Position numbers and translations under genes: made by a program. From positions 50,517,006 through 50,581,005 of the forward strand of contig BRKX01000014.1 in NCBI GenBank assembly GCA_026008535.1: a stretch of DNA of 64,000 nucleotides, written 5' to 3'. This document shows positions 1 through 12,214 of this stretch, in pieces (positions within the stretch are counted from its first letter, which is position 1; each line of letters begins with the position of its first letter). This DNA comes from Perilla frutescens (taxonomy: Eukaryota; Streptophyta; Magnoliopsida; Lamiales; Lamiaceae). The notes under the pieces are model-generated. The model was not told the DNA's origin. It saw only the letters and a program-made list of their open reading frames with translations, and did not search any database.

Positions 1-355
1 TCCTTTTTTTTAGCTGCAAATTCAGAAGAAATACTTCTTTGTTCTAGCCAGTGTCAAACAAGCTGGTCTCTTGATTCTTATATTTTACTCTCTAACCTCT
101 TTATACCGTAATGCAGTTGCAAAAGAGGCAGAGTTTTAGTTTTGGGCATTCATATTTGTCATGCTTGCTGATGTAATGTCTGGGTTTCGCTAGAAAAATA
201 AAAGTTTATGAAATTATTTGTATCATTTTTTTTCTTCTTATTTTTAAGGTTAAATCAGTGGGTGCATATTTTTTATATCTTACATATACATATTGATTAT
301 ATGTTTTTAATTTATTTGCTTGTCATCAACTTAGACGTTGTTTGTATTAATGCAG

Positions 356-436
356 GTGAAGAATGACCGACATAGTTGCACAAATTTTGCTGACATAGAG
401 ATTCAGAGATTCATCATCTATATTGAAGACAAGTAA
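356..436 (+). CDS. Possible last exon of a CACTA-borne gene (unidentified)
   Basis: After a good acceptor (TTAATGCAG at 347-355) there is an open stretch of 26 codons ending in TAA at 434-436. It is rich in charged and aromatic residues (it contains NDRHSC and the tail IIYIEDK). It lies inside the CACTA right arm and reads toward the terminus, so it could be the final exon of the element's transposase or of a second CACTA gene. I do not recognise the peptide. The upstream exons are outside the window or not visible, so this is a weak call based only on splice site plus open frame. Confidence 0.25.
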   Translation: MKNDRHSCTNFADIEIQRFIIYIEDK

Positions 437-639
437 TTAGATAGTTTGAGTCTAGCATTCACATTTTTTAGACTATATAGAATTTTAATTAGATATTTTT
501 TAGTCATTCCACTAAATATTTTTCTACATTATGACTTCATTCATTATTTTTAAATAAATATATAATTATTTGCTATTTAATAATATTGTCTATATAATGC
601 ATGCATTTACACAGGTTGAAATTTAACAAATTGACAACA

Positions 640-1064
640 CTTTAATTAAAAACCGTTGTTTTTTTATATAAAATTAACTAAAAAATACAACAGTTTTTAA
701 ATAAACCGTTTTTTATATAAAATTAATTAAAAAATACAACGGTTTATAAATAAACTGTTTTTTTATAAAATTAACTAAACAATACAACGGTTTACAAGAA
801 AAACTGTTGTGCATCTAGTAATTTTACAACGGTTGAATTAAAAAAACCGTTGTTGATTGCCAAACACTAGATGGAAAACTACAACGGTTTATTTATAAAG
901 CGTTGTTAAATTACAGAATAGACAACGCATTATAATTTCACAACGGTTCTGAACCGTTGTCTGCTTTAAAAGGACAACGGTTATGTTATAGTCCGTTGTT
1001 AATTTCCTAAACAAAAGACAACACCAGTATACACAACGGTGGATACCCGTTGTCTATTTATGTA
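640..1064. repeat. CACTA subterminal ACAACGG repeat cluster
   Basis: About twenty near-copies of ACAACGGTT or AACCGTTGT occur in direct and inverted orientation, spaced 15-40 bp. Several are paired as inverted repeats (for example near 945-960). This is the expected binding array for a CACTA transposase (TNPA-like), inferred from family knowledge. Confidence 0.75.
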
Positions 1065-1078
1065 TTTGTAGTAGTGTT

Positions 1079-1215
1079 GGTACCCAAAACTAAACTTACC
1101 TCACAATTGTTTGATGAGGATATTAATTTTGGAATAAAAAAATCAAAAAATAATATTTGGGTACCCAAAACTAAACTTACCTCACAATTGTTTGATGAAG
1201 ATATTAATTTGGGAT
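1079..1215 (+). repeat. 81-bp tandem duplication beside the CACTA insertion
   Basis: A ~55-bp core starting GGTACCCAAAACTAAAC at 1079 recurs at 1160 (period 81) with one or two differences. The first copy abuts the CACTA terminus. The second copy is preceded by TTTG, so the insertion hit the left copy. Confidence 0.8.
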
Positions 1216-1235
1216 CACAAATGTTGAGAAAATAA

Positions 1236-1640
1236 AATTTTGGACCAAAAGTGTAAAATTTTCATCAAAAAATGTGTAGATAATACGAAAATGTGATTGT
1301 ATATTTTGTTGGGAAAATGAAATCAATACATCATAACTATATTATATCAAGCGATTACAACATAAATAATATAACGTTCTCGACTTTTGTGGTCTCAAAT
1401 TTTATTATTTTTTGACTTATTTTTTTGAAAATAACATTCCCATTGTGAGATAAATTGTTAGTTTTGGGACCAAACAAGTAAATAATAAAATAAAAAATAG
1501 GACTAAAAATGTCAAGTAATAAACAATGAGACTAAAAATGTAAGTAAATAAATATAATGGGACTAAAAATTCAGATTTGAGACTAAAAATGTTTTATCCC
1601 TGGCCTATTTTAATGGGACCAAAAGTGAAATTATTCCAAT
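1236..1640. repeat. Remnant of a 'gggaccaaaa' foldback MITE family
   Basis: Repeated GGGACTAAAAATG-type motifs end with TAATGGGACCAAAAGTGAAA at 1612-1631. This matches the terminus of the better-preserved foldback element at 9906-10318. The left boundary is degraded. The spacer to 1836 is otherwise unremarkable, except that 1660-1815 has a diverged copy at about 33010-33160. Confidence 0.45.
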
Positions 1641-1836
1641 ATAATAATATAGTTGAATGAGAGCTGAGTATTATGCTATTTACACTAAAAAACTCATTGT
1701 GGGAAGTTAATAGTAATTAATCACTAAATTTAGCTACATTAAATTGTTGGTGTTGATCATATATAAAGTTGCAAAAACTGTATAGAAATTCTAATCAAAG
1801 AAATGAAAGGGCTTACCACATGAAAATGTTGAAGTA

Positions 1837-4800
1837 TTATGAATTTGGCTCCTCCTCTATTTCACCCTTTCTTCCTTCTTCTTCTTCTTCTGTAATTGTT
1901 TTCCTGATTACATTAGTGCCAAATTGGATTAGTGAGTTGGTCTGTTTACGAGCAAATTAAACTTAATTTAGACTGTTTAATTAGTAATTGTACACAACAA
2001 TGATCTGATAAGCAACTCAAATCCAGATTTAACTCCACCATTAACTCCAATAATTAGTCATGACAGTTTCTAAAAGTAAGGTGTTGGCTGATGATTACAC
2101 AATTATTCCTCAATTAGGTTGCTAATTAACAAATACAATTTGTTTGGACTAACCTACATGAGAAGATGAAGAATTAAGATGGAAAACAATTAATTTAGAA
2201 TGTTAGTTGTTCTTACCTTTGTTCCTCCTCCATTTCTTTTTGTTGCTGCCTTTCCTGATTAAAATAGTGTAGGGGTCAGTTTAGGAGGAAAAACATAATT
2301 GCGACATGAAATAATTAAAGGTAACTAAGGAAGATTATTATATTGATGATCCAATCAGTTATTGATCTTATATTCTTGACTGCAAACCTTCTGTTTCTAA
2401 TCATTCCTCAAGATTTACCAAAACATGAATACATAATTATTACTTATAAGCTTGCTAACACATACAATTTTTTTGGACAAAAAAGGGAGCAAGTAGACAC
2501 AATTAATCAAGATGGAAAAGAATTAAGAATATTTAATCTAGAATGTTAATTATAGTATTTCTTACCTTTACTCTAGCTAAATGTTGCAGCAGTGCGCCAT
2601 TCAAACCATTCGCGGCACCAAAATCATGACCGTTTATTTTGACAGTTTCCAGCTTTGGCGTAATTAGGGGTCCCAAGGTGAATTTTTCCATATTATGGCA
2701 CTCCTCAATTACAACTTTTGTCAATGAAAGCAACTTAATGTCACATTTCCATTCACAAAAGCTCACCAATTTGCGGAAATACGACAGCTTAAGCTCCTCC
2801 AATTTAGGAAATAAAATAGTCGTCGTGCTTTGAGCACCACCGGTCACCACATTCTCCTCCTCTTTCTTGTCTTCAATCAGTTTTACCATCTCATTACAAT
2901 CAGATATAACTAATTGTTTGAGATTGACAAGATTTTGAGCGATTGAAGACGAAAATAAACTCATACTCCCTTGATACTTTCTGATTTTTAGCTCTTCCAG
3001 TCCAGAGAATGAAACCTGCAATTCAAATAATCTACTAAGTAGCTTACAAGTAACTTGATAATAAATTAAAACTAAATGAAAGAAAAGGTTGGTGTTTCAT
3101 AATTTACATTGGATCCCAAGTTGAATATCTTCATATTAGAGCAATACCCAATTTCCACTCTCCTGCAGCTCACATCACATTTCCATTCGCAAAAGCTCAC
3201 CAATTTGGGTAAAGACTCCAAATGAAGCTCCTGCAATTTAGGAAATGGAATAGTCGTTGTGCTTTGAGCACCACCGCTCACCACATTCTCCTCCTCTTTC
3301 TTGTCTTCAATCAGTTTTACCATCTCATCACAAGTATATATTTCTAATTTTTTGAGATCGACAAGATTTCGAGCGATTGAAGACGAAAATAAACTCATAC
3401 TGCCTTCGTAATACCAGATTCTTAGATCTTCCAGTCCAGAGAATGAAACCTGCAATTCAAATAATCTACTAAGTACCTTAGGAGTAACTTGATAATAAAT
3501 TAAAACTAAATGAAAGAAAAGGTTGGTGATTCATAATTTACATTGGATCCCAAGTTGAATATCTTGATCATATAATTAGAGCACGAGGAAATATGCAATC
3601 TCACGCAGCTCACATCACAATTCCATTCGCAAAAGCTCACTAATTTGGGTAATTCTGTCAACTGAAGCTCCTGCAATTTAGGAAATAGAAGAGTCCTTTG
3701 ACCATCACCACTCACGCCTTTCTCCTCCTCATCATCTTTAATCACTTCCACCAATTCATCACAGCTATATATTCTCAATTTTTTGAGACTAACAAGATCT
3801 TTAGCAAGTGAAGATGAAAATAAACTCATACTGCCTTGATACCCATCGATCACTAACATTTCCAGTCCATCAAAGGAGGACACTGCAGGAATTTTATGAC
3901 CACAAAATGGATTCCGATTGGTACATAATTTCTTCAGGCTACCGAATGACATCTGCAATTCAATAATCTAATCACTACCTAGCAACTAACTTCATAATAT
4001 ATATATATCCAAATTAAATGAAACAAAAAGTAATTGGTCGTTCATACTATCATTATGTTATATACTTATATTAGATGCAATCAGAAAAAAATGAACAAAT
4101 GTGGTACTTACTTTTTGTGGTTGGCAAAAGAGATGTGAAGAATGATCATCATCAATGTCTGGATTGCTGGTGTCTCCCGAGTCCTTCTCATTACTTGAAA
4201 CCATACTTGTCATTTTTGGGCATTCTTCAATCCTTATTTCCGTCAGTAGAGGGAATTCAATGCCTCCGATTCCTTGATACAAAGTTGCGAGATTTGGCAG
4301 GTAACTTAACTCAACCTCCTTCAGTTTTGGGAACGATTTTGTGATATGACGATTTCGTATTTCACTACTGTTTTTGTTTTCATCGTCTTCGTTCCAAAAA
4401 AACACTTCTCTCATCATCTCACATATCGAAACACGAAGAATTTGGAGCTGTGGAAGGCAACCCATTCCAGCAATTGACAACTGGCCTAGATTGGGTAGGT
4501 GGGGACAATGACTGATAACTACGGAAGAAAGATTGCTAAAAACTGGAACATAATTGTTTTGACGTAGGCTACTGCTCTTCCAAAATTGCTTTAGTGCAGG
4601 CAAATTAAAGAGTGATAATTCGTTGAGATTGTGGAAAGAATTGGACGAAATTGGACCATCCAATATCTCTTCGAATCCTGAAAGAGAGTAAAGGCACAGA
4701 TGCTCTATGAAAGGGAACACAGTAGCACCATCCATTGTTGTTCTACCAATATTCTTCATATTGTGACACATGCCCACCACCAACCACCTAATGTTTAGAG

Positions 4801-7096
4801 TTTTTGCCAAGTCCACATTATTTGCACCATTTCCTATTAAATGTAGACATTCGGTATCACTTAGAATCAGCCTCTCAATATTCCTACCCAGCCCGTATAC
4901 ACTCATTTTTTTGTCATGCCTTGCTTTCTCCCACTCAGGCCGGAACGCCATTTTATACCTTTCTGCATTCATTTCATTGATTGACCGCTCAGGCCGTAAG
5001 TCTTCCTCCGAATAAATTGAGATCTGAAATCTCTCCAACTTTGATGAAAGCTGCATCTTTTCCACAACAAATGCAGGATTCACTATCTCAATCTCCAAGC
5101 AGGTCAAATTGGTCAACGCCTCCAGCTCTTTTAGCCCTGCATTCACATTCTCTCTTTCTTGAATACCCCATCTCTGGAAGCTATCCAACATCTTCAACTC
5201 TTCCAACCGAACTAGACTTGATATGATTCCCGGACCCATTATTTTGAGCTGATGACACCGTGTAAGTTCCAACAATTTCAGGCGGTTTAATCCCTTTATC
5301 TCCGGTGGTAACTCCTCAATCAAACCACAATCATGACAAATGAGAATCTCAAGATTTACCAACTCCCCAACAGCAGACATTGTATCCAGTCCCCAACATG
5401 AATCTAAGATCAAAGTGTTGAGATTTTTTAATGACTCTGTTGCGTGTGGCAGCAATTTCAGTGATCGGTAATAATATTGAATGCACAACACGTTGAGATT
5501 TCGAATCCCTTCAAGAAAGCTACTGTCCTGCAATTTGAATTCTTCCTCAATATCTGAGGCACCACTCAAGAATAGAAGACGTTTAGATCTTCGTCCAAAA
5601 ACTGAGTGAGAGGAAGAAATCCAAGTGGAATCATTGTCACCAATATATCCTTCTTGTTGATCAATGAATATGGATACATCCCGAACAACATCATGCATTC
5701 GAACATAATCTTCATCATGACCGTCTAACAACAAAGATCGACTTTTAAGCATTTGAATCACAGCCCGCATCCTATTCCTTGCTTCTTCCAAATTTCTGAT
5801 GCCTCCTTCAAATATGCCTAATCCCATACAGAAACAAGTCAAGTACTTCAAACAAATATTAGCATCTTCAGGAAACAAACCACAAAGCAAGAATACGGGC
5901 TTGGCATGCTTAGAGCGCAAGGCATCATAACTTAGTTTTAGGGGATTGTAAACTTGTGCAATAATTCCTTCATCTGGATTGACTTGCTTCAATTGTCGTA
6001 GTGCATCTTTCCAAATACATGCATCATTCTCATCTTTTAGCGCCGCACCAACAGTTATAAGGGCGATGGGCAATCCTCTGCACTCTTTTACGACTTGTTT
6101 TGCTAAAGAAATCAACTTAGTATCGTCGACACATGAGCCAGCTCTCTCTCTAAACAGAGACCATGCTTCTTCTTCAAGTAAATCTTTCATTCCAAAAACC
6201 TTTCCAACATTCATTGTGCGCAATACATCACGATTTCGAGATGTTAATAGGATTGTGCAACCTTTGCAAGCACAAGGTATTCCTAATTCCTCTAACTCGA
6301 GGCTTTCCCAGACATCATCCAAAACTAGGAGAATTCTCTTCGTGCTTGCAGTTAGTCTCAAATGTAATTTTTGTACCCTACTAGCCATCGAAGTTTCCCC
6401 TTTCAAATCCAAACCCAATGATCCAGCAATCTCATCTTGTATTTTCAACTTGTCTACTGGTTGGCTGACCACTGCCATCACAACTTCTTGGAATACATGC
6501 TCCTCCGATGCTCTGTTCATGATCATTTTGGCCATGGTAGTCTTTCCTAGACCTCCCATCCCACATATCCCTATCATATTCACATCTCCAGCCCTCAAAC
6601 TAGTCATGATGTCTTCTTCAATTTGTTTTCTCGACTCGAATTCATATGTATTCACTCCTAATGGAGTTGTCGTCTTTGCAGGTGGAGGTCCCGGGTGGGA
6701 TATAACATCAAAGGTACCCCGACCTCGGAGCTCTTTTATACCATCAGTGGTTTTCTTTGCTCTCCTGCTAAGAGAAAAACGAGCTCTAACCTTCAAACAA
6801 CCGCTTTCAAGATTTGTAGCTTCGTCCAAAATTCCATTTGCTTCGTCTTTGATGTCCTTGGAATTTTTCAACCAAGTCTTGACCTCAGGGACAATGACTC
6901 GTACATTATCTTGTGCTGTATCAACTCGCCCTTGTATTCCTCCCGTTGTATCATCTAGTTTTCGGGCTTCAAGTTCTAGACTAGTGATGTTGGCAGTGAA
7001 GCAACAGAGATAATTTAATTGGCGGATGATTGGTGCACCAATCCATCTCACAACTTCTATAGCTGGTCGAAGCAAACCGGCCGCAAGTTCTGCCAT
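1837..7096 (-). CDS. CC-NBS-LRR disease resistance protein (CNL), six-exon model
   Basis: Predicted intracellular immune receptor, about 1430 residues. Exons on the minus strand: 7096-4112, 3952-3542, 3449-3108, 3015-2566, 2254-2217 and 1903-1837. All junctions are GT-AG and the total is a multiple of three. The N-terminal ~170 residues form the coiled-coil part (no clear EDVID motif). NB-ARC motifs follow: P-loop GMGGLGKTT (179-187), kinase-2 LLVLDDVW (256-263), RNBS-B TILLTSR (281-287), GLPL (341-344), RNBS-D CGLFPED (405-411) and MHD (467-469). All look intact. LRRs fill the rest of exon 1 and exons 2-4. The set resembles the Arabidopsis At4g27190 group. Exons 5-6 give a short highly charged tail and are the least certain part; the protein could instead end soon after exon 4. 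No frameshift or stop is seen. An antisense frame of 344 codons is a shadow. Confidence 0.88.
2566..3960 (-). repeat. Tandemly amplified LRR exons 2-4 of the CNL gene
   Basis: Three successive exons share one layout: an SF.GLE opening, GSMSLFSSS, a region rich in D/E/K (KLIEDKKEEEN in two of them), FPKL.EL and LVSFCEW.CD. The introns are also repeated: the acceptor TTGCAG context and the donor at GGATCCAAT|GTAAATTATG are nearly identical between exons 2 and 3. Exon and intron duplicated together, which points to recent unequal crossing-over. Each unit adds about 110-150 residues to the LRR surface. Confidence 0.85.
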
Positions 7097-7862
7097 TCTC
7101 TACAACAAAATGCAATTTATTTCACTGTTTTTGGTCCAAATGAGAAACAATTAAACATTATAGAAGAAGATTAATTATCCTACACTATGCTCAGCATTCT
7201 CGAGAACTGAAAAATTAAAACAAATGATCGAAGGCACGTTTACCTGAAGTTCAGTTCGTTTTCCATCCTTCAACAGAAAGTATTATGAAATTTCTCTTTC
7301 TTGCTAATTTATTTCTTGACTGTTCGTGGTAATTTCTCTTTTAATTAAGTTCTCAACCATTGAAAATGATAATTGAGTCTAATATTTATTCTATCAATAG
7401 CATCAACAAAATGCAATTTATTTAAACAAAACAAAAAATAAATAATAATTGGACAACTATATATCAAGGCAAAATCGTGAAAGACAAAATTGTAATTAAA
7501 AAAATAAACTGAAAGAGAGATGTAAATATCAAATAATCAATTCGAGCAGACAAACAAGAAAAACTGAGTTTCTGCCTAGAATTGAATGTAACAAATTAAA
7601 ACAAAAAATATCTATATTGTCTAAAAAAAATGTGCTTTGGAAAAATCTATATATGTACAAATATAGCACTATTGTTATCTTTTTCTCACACATAGTACAT
7701 ACTAGCAGGAGGCAAAGCGACTATCTTTTTTTTAGCACTAACTATAGATCTTGACTAAGACTCATTAAAATATCACAAACGTCCACTAATTATTGGAGGT
7801 CAATTATCTATAAAAATTAATTATTGAGTACATGTCGATGTGGTACATATGCAGATGATCAA
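7097..7862. other. CNL upstream region up to the Helitron insertion
   Basis: AT-rich 5' flank of the CNL gene. No second coding exon is seen. The last ~80 bases (7780-7862) continue across the Helitron into 13239 onward. Together they match an uninterrupted paralogous stretch at about 31510-31640. Confidence 0.5.
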
Positions 7863-8480
7863 TCTATACCTATATAAAAAGTGTGGATGTTTCTTACAAA
7901 ATATGATTTGCCTATTATATCCATGATCTACATTTAATTTAAGGGTAAAAAAGTAATATAATATATCTAACTATTTATAAACAAATAAATTAAATTTATA
8001 AATATGATTATATTAAAATAAATAATTTTCTGAAAACAGTATCAATTTATCCTTTGAAGATCACAATGATACGTTCAACCCATTGTATTTTATTACTATT
8101 ATAAGCATTTGGTTATATGTATTATTTTAATATTAACTTAAAGGATCGTAAATCTACTTTTGAGCTCACGATAATAAAAAATGTAATACACGTTAACGGA
8201 TTTACATTGTTAAAAAACACGTGTATTATCAAAGTTGCTAAAACAAAATATTTTATTATTTTAATTTGACTATTTTAATATTTCCCCCTAAAAAATATAT
8301 GGACAGACAGAGGCCAAGAAATTAGGAAGATCACAATGGATTTTATGAGCACGGTTAATTGCGTATCTACACGGCTAATTCGCTTTAATTATATAAGTGA
8401 ACTATTTATTAATGGTATCATAATAATTATATTATGTTAATATAATTTTTCTCCTAATTATAATTGGACTCTAAAATCAC

Positions 8481-8490
8481 CTATATAAAT
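8481..8490 (+). promoter_or_regulatory. TATA box of the Helitron RepHel gene, copy 1
   Basis: CTATATAAAT lies about 140 bp upstream of the first ATG (8628). It is conserved at the same place in the large Helitron (27868-27876, minus strand). Assigned by position and conservation. Confidence 0.6.
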
Positions 8491-9339
8491 CATTGGATTT
8501 CAAATTGCTAATTGTTACGAACAATAGTTCAGAAATCCATTCTCACTTTACAAATTTCATTGCCAATTGTTACGAAAATTCAATCACTTCCAAATAACAC
8601 ATTCATTATTTTGATATTTTCATAATTATGAATATTCATAATGCATCGTCCACATCAAGTTCATCTTCAGGTAATTTTTAACTTTATTGAAATCTTATTT
8701 TGATGTAATTGAACTTTATTTTTCCGAGATAATTATTTATAATCTTAGAGATCATACTTTTTTCCGAAATAATTATTAAAATCTTATTTTGATGTAATTG
8801 AAAACTACGATTATATTTACTTCAATAGCTTTCGTATAATTGAACTCTATTATATAAAATTATCCTAAAATACAAATTTCACTATTTAATGTTTTTATTT
8901 AAAATTAAAAAAATTATAATGAGTATAAATATTATCCATGACAAATAGAATAAATGAGTAAAAAGAAATAAAATTACATGAGATTCACCGTTTAATTTTA
9001 TGATCTTTTTTATCTTTAATATGGTACAATTATCAAATGAATCCAGAATCTGTATAAATTCATTTTCCAGTTCTCTAATCAATCTATTTTTCCTTTGCAC
9101 CTCTACTACAGGTCCGAAATCTTAATTGCATGCATACTTAAGTGATTTAAAATTGTTTTATGGAATGATCTCTTCAATTTTTTAATTTTATTATATTCTA
9201 TATAATTTACAGGTTTGAGGAAGCAAAGTGATAAAAATATATTATGTAGAGAATATGCATGCTACAAACTACAAATAAGAAGTCCTAGGCAATTTATACT
9301 TTTATTAGCAGGGAGACTATTACAACAGTTCGTAGTTGA

Positions 9340-10454
9340 CCTCCCAGCCCCCCCTAAACTGAAAATCACCGGAAAATAGGTAGCTATGGTGGTTGATGTT
9401 TTTGTTCAGCCCCCCAATATTTTGGAACTTGTGGCATTTCTAGAAGGTGTAGGAGATCTACGGCGGTGAGAAATTGAGATGGAGGGAAATAAAAAAATGG
9501 AAAGAGGTGAGAACATGAACTAAATGTCTGCAACTCCATTTGAAGTGAATGTCTGCCATTTGAAGCTCAAGAACCGAGAATGAAATGAGTGAGAAGAGAG
9601 ATGAAAGAGAGAATAAAAAAGAAAGTAATTAGAGGTGGGTCTATATCATTTTTAAAATCTAAGGAGAGAGAGAGAATAAGAAAGATAAAATAATTAGAGG
9701 GGTCCATCACATTTTTAAAATCTATTATTTTATATTTATTTAATGGATGTTAAAGTTTATGATAATTGTGATCAAATATAATTATTTATATTATTCTCCT
9801 TTTGAATTTATATTTATGTATAATATAGTGATTAATTTAATAAAATAAGAATAAAAAGAAAATTGGTTGAGTTATTGAAAAAATATCATATATAGATTAA
9901 AAAAAGAGTAAATTTCATTTTTGGTCCATTAGAATAGGATTAAAATACTTTTGGTCCCAAAAGTTACTTTTTTGGTCCTAAATGATTTTTTTTTTCTATA
10001 ATTTTGGTCCCGTAAGGTATTTTTCTGACAATTTTAGTTCCACAAGATATGTTTCTAATAATTTTAGTCCCATATAATATTTTTTTTGACAATTTTAATA
10101 CCAAACTAACAAAAAAAGTTAACTCATGACAGTTAAAGTTCTGTGTTAGTTTGGGACCAAAATTATTGAAAAATATCTAATGGGACTAAAATTATCGAAA
10201 AAATATCTTAATGGACCAAAATTGTCGAAAAAATATCATTTGGGACCAAAAAATTAATTTTTCAGACTAAAATTATTTTTGATCCTATTCTAATGGGACC
10301 AAAAGTGAAATTTATTCTTAAAAAAAACATGGCGACCATTCCTTCCTTTCATAATTTTGTTTCAAGTCGCACGAGCAAATATAACATGAAGAAATCATCG
10401 CTTCATTACACAACAGTGTAGCCCCCCTAACAAAATTTTCTGGTTCCGCCACTG
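9340..10454. mobile_element. hAT-like non-autonomous element inside Helitron copy 1
   Basis: The insertion is defined by comparison with the uninterrupted Rep exon in the large Helitron. It is flanked by an exact 8-bp duplication GTAGTTGA (9332-9339 and 10455-10462), the size expected for hAT elements. The right end reads CAGTGGCGGAACCAG on the minus strand, a CA-type terminus. The left end (CCTCCCAGCC) matches poorly, so the terminal inverted repeat is decayed. No transposase is seen. It contains the foldback element 9906-10318. Confidence 0.75.
9906..10318. mobile_element. Foldback MITE ('ggtcccaaaa' family)
   Basis: About 34-bp terminal inverted repeats run from GAGTAAATTTCATTTTTGGT at the left to a complementary end around 10283-10318. 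The interior is made of repeated GGGACCAAAA / TTTTGGTCCC motifs, so the whole ~413 bp can fold back. Relatives lie at 1236-1640 and 33829-33990. No coding capacity; superfamily not determined. Confidence 0.7.
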
Positions 10455-12214
10455 GTAGTTGATATGTATATAAAATTGGAGATGACAAGACTAGATTTTT
10501 TCTGTCAAAACCAATCAAATATGAGAGCTGAATTATATCAAGGAATTGTGGATAGTGTCTTCAAAGGAGAATTGAAAGGAAAAGAAGTTGGTAAAAGAAT
10601 TGTTCTTCCTGCAACATTTATTAGTGGTCCAAGAGATATGAGACGTAGATATCTTGATGCATTAACATTAGTACAAAAATTTGGTAAGCCATATTTATTT
10701 ATTACAATGACTTGCAATCCAGAATGGAAGAAAATACAAGAAAAATTACATGTCGGCCAAACTACTCAAGATCGTTCGGATTTAACATCAAGAGTATTTC
10801 AAGCAAAGTTACAAGACTTGAAAGATCAATTGTTTAAGAAGGAGATATTTGGAAATATAGTTGCACATGTTCATTTAATTGAATTTCAAAAAAGAGATTT
10901 GCCACATGTCCACGTGTTGATAATTTTCAAGTTAGAGCATAAGATAAATAATCCAGATAAAATTGATAAGTTTGTTAGTACTGAACTTCCTGATCAAGAA
11001 AAGAATCCCGAACTGTATAAATTAGTGAAGAAACACATGATACATAGTTGTTGTGGAGAGAAGAATCCAAAAAATTCTTGCATGATAAAAGAAAAATGCA
11101 AATGTCATTATCCACGACCATACTGCGAAAGCACAATACAGGGAAAAGATGGATATCCAATTTATCGAAGAAGCAATGATGGATCAGTGATTCGTATTCG
11201 CAATGCAGATCTAGACAATCAATGGGTCGTGCCTTACAATGCATATTTATTATCAAGATATAATTGTCATATCAATTTTGAGATATGCTCATGCAGTAAA
11301 ATATTTGTACAAATATATCTACAAAGGACATGATAGAGTGGCAATCAATATGACCCAAAATGATGACCTGAACCAAGTTGATGAAATTAAATAATTCCAA
11401 GATGTACGTTGGGTATTTTCTCAAGAAGCAATGTGGAGAATTTTTTAATTTAGTTTAAATGAAATACACCCAACAGTCATTAACTTACAACTTCATCTGC
11501 CAAATAAATAATTTGTAGCTTACCACGAAAACCAAAATTTGGAAAATCTGTTGGTATGAGATCATGCTTCAAAAACAATGCTCACAGAATATTTTGCAAT
11601 GTGTACTGCAAGTGAAAAAGGCAAGAAAATATCTTTACAGAGAATTTCCTGAGCACTATGTCTGGGACAAAAAAAAAAAGCAAATGTTGGACAAAAAGGA
11701 AGAAAGGAAATGTTATTGGGCGTATTAGTACTGCAAATCCGATTGAAGGAGAAAGATATTATCTTAAATTGCTCTTAAGTCATGTCAGGGGAGCAACATC
11801 TTTTCAATATTTGTTAATAGTCAATGGTATAGAGTACTCAAGTTTCAAAGAAGCAGCGCAAAAAAGAGGATTATTGAATGTCTAAATGAAGGAGTGACAT
11901 TTCAAATGCCAAATGAATTGTGAAGGTTGTTCGCAATAATCTTGGTACATTGTGCACCAACTGATGTAAGAATACTTTGGAATACATACTTTGGTGCACT
12001 GTCTGAATATTTCAAAAGGGAAGCTGATCTAACAGTTGAACGAGTTTCTAAAACATTAAAAAGTTTGGGCATTTTCTTGGAAAACATGGGAAAAAATATA
12101 AACTCATATGATCTTCCAGACATTCCTATCTCAATTGACACAAAAGACAGACAATGCATGTCCTAGAGAGATACAAGATGAATTGTGAATAGAAATACAG
12201 GAAGAAGATCATGA

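Larger units (their letters stand above)
1..1076. mobile_element. CACTA (En/Spm) transposon, right end only
   Basis: The segment ends with TTTGTAGTAGTG at 1065-1076, the reverse complement of the classical CACTACTACAAA terminus. It is followed by TTG, a possible 3-bp target duplication. The last ~430 bases (640-1076) are packed with ACAACGG and its complement CCGTTGT in both orientations, the usual layout of subterminal transposase-binding repeats. The left end lies outside the window, so size and autonomy are unknown. Apart from an exon-like stretch at 356-436, bases 1-640 show nothing I can identify. The terminus is seen directly; family assignment rests on known CACTA structure. Confidence 0.8.
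8628..12214 (+). pseudogene. Helitron Rep-helicase remnant, copy 1
   Basis: Exon 1 (8628-8670, 43 bp, GT donor) matches exon 1 of the large copy. Exons 2-4 are deleted. The Rep exon resumes at 9213, is interrupted by an insertion (9340-10454 plus 8-bp duplication) and continues to about 12214. A 290-codon frame at 10464-11333 covers the Rep region, including the HUH-type motif (L-P-H-V-H). Compared with the large copy, 8 bp are lost near 11290, just before the catalytic tyrosines. Stops arise at 11392 and 11509 (CAA to TAA), 11557 (TGG to TGA) and 11921 (CGA to TGA). The helicase half is absent. This copy cannot encode a working transposase, but it keeps a C (in CTTTACAGAG near 11630) that the large copy has lost. 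Confidence 0.88.

Noticed and set aside
5979..7013. 344-codon plus-strand open frame
   Set aside because: Exactly antisense to the CC and NB-ARC coding region of the CNL gene; the composition is a mirror of that gene and no domain is recognisable.
8882..9100. 72-codon minus-strand frame in Helitron copy 1
   Set aside because: AT-rich hydrophobic low-complexity translation within intronic or deleted Helitron sequence.
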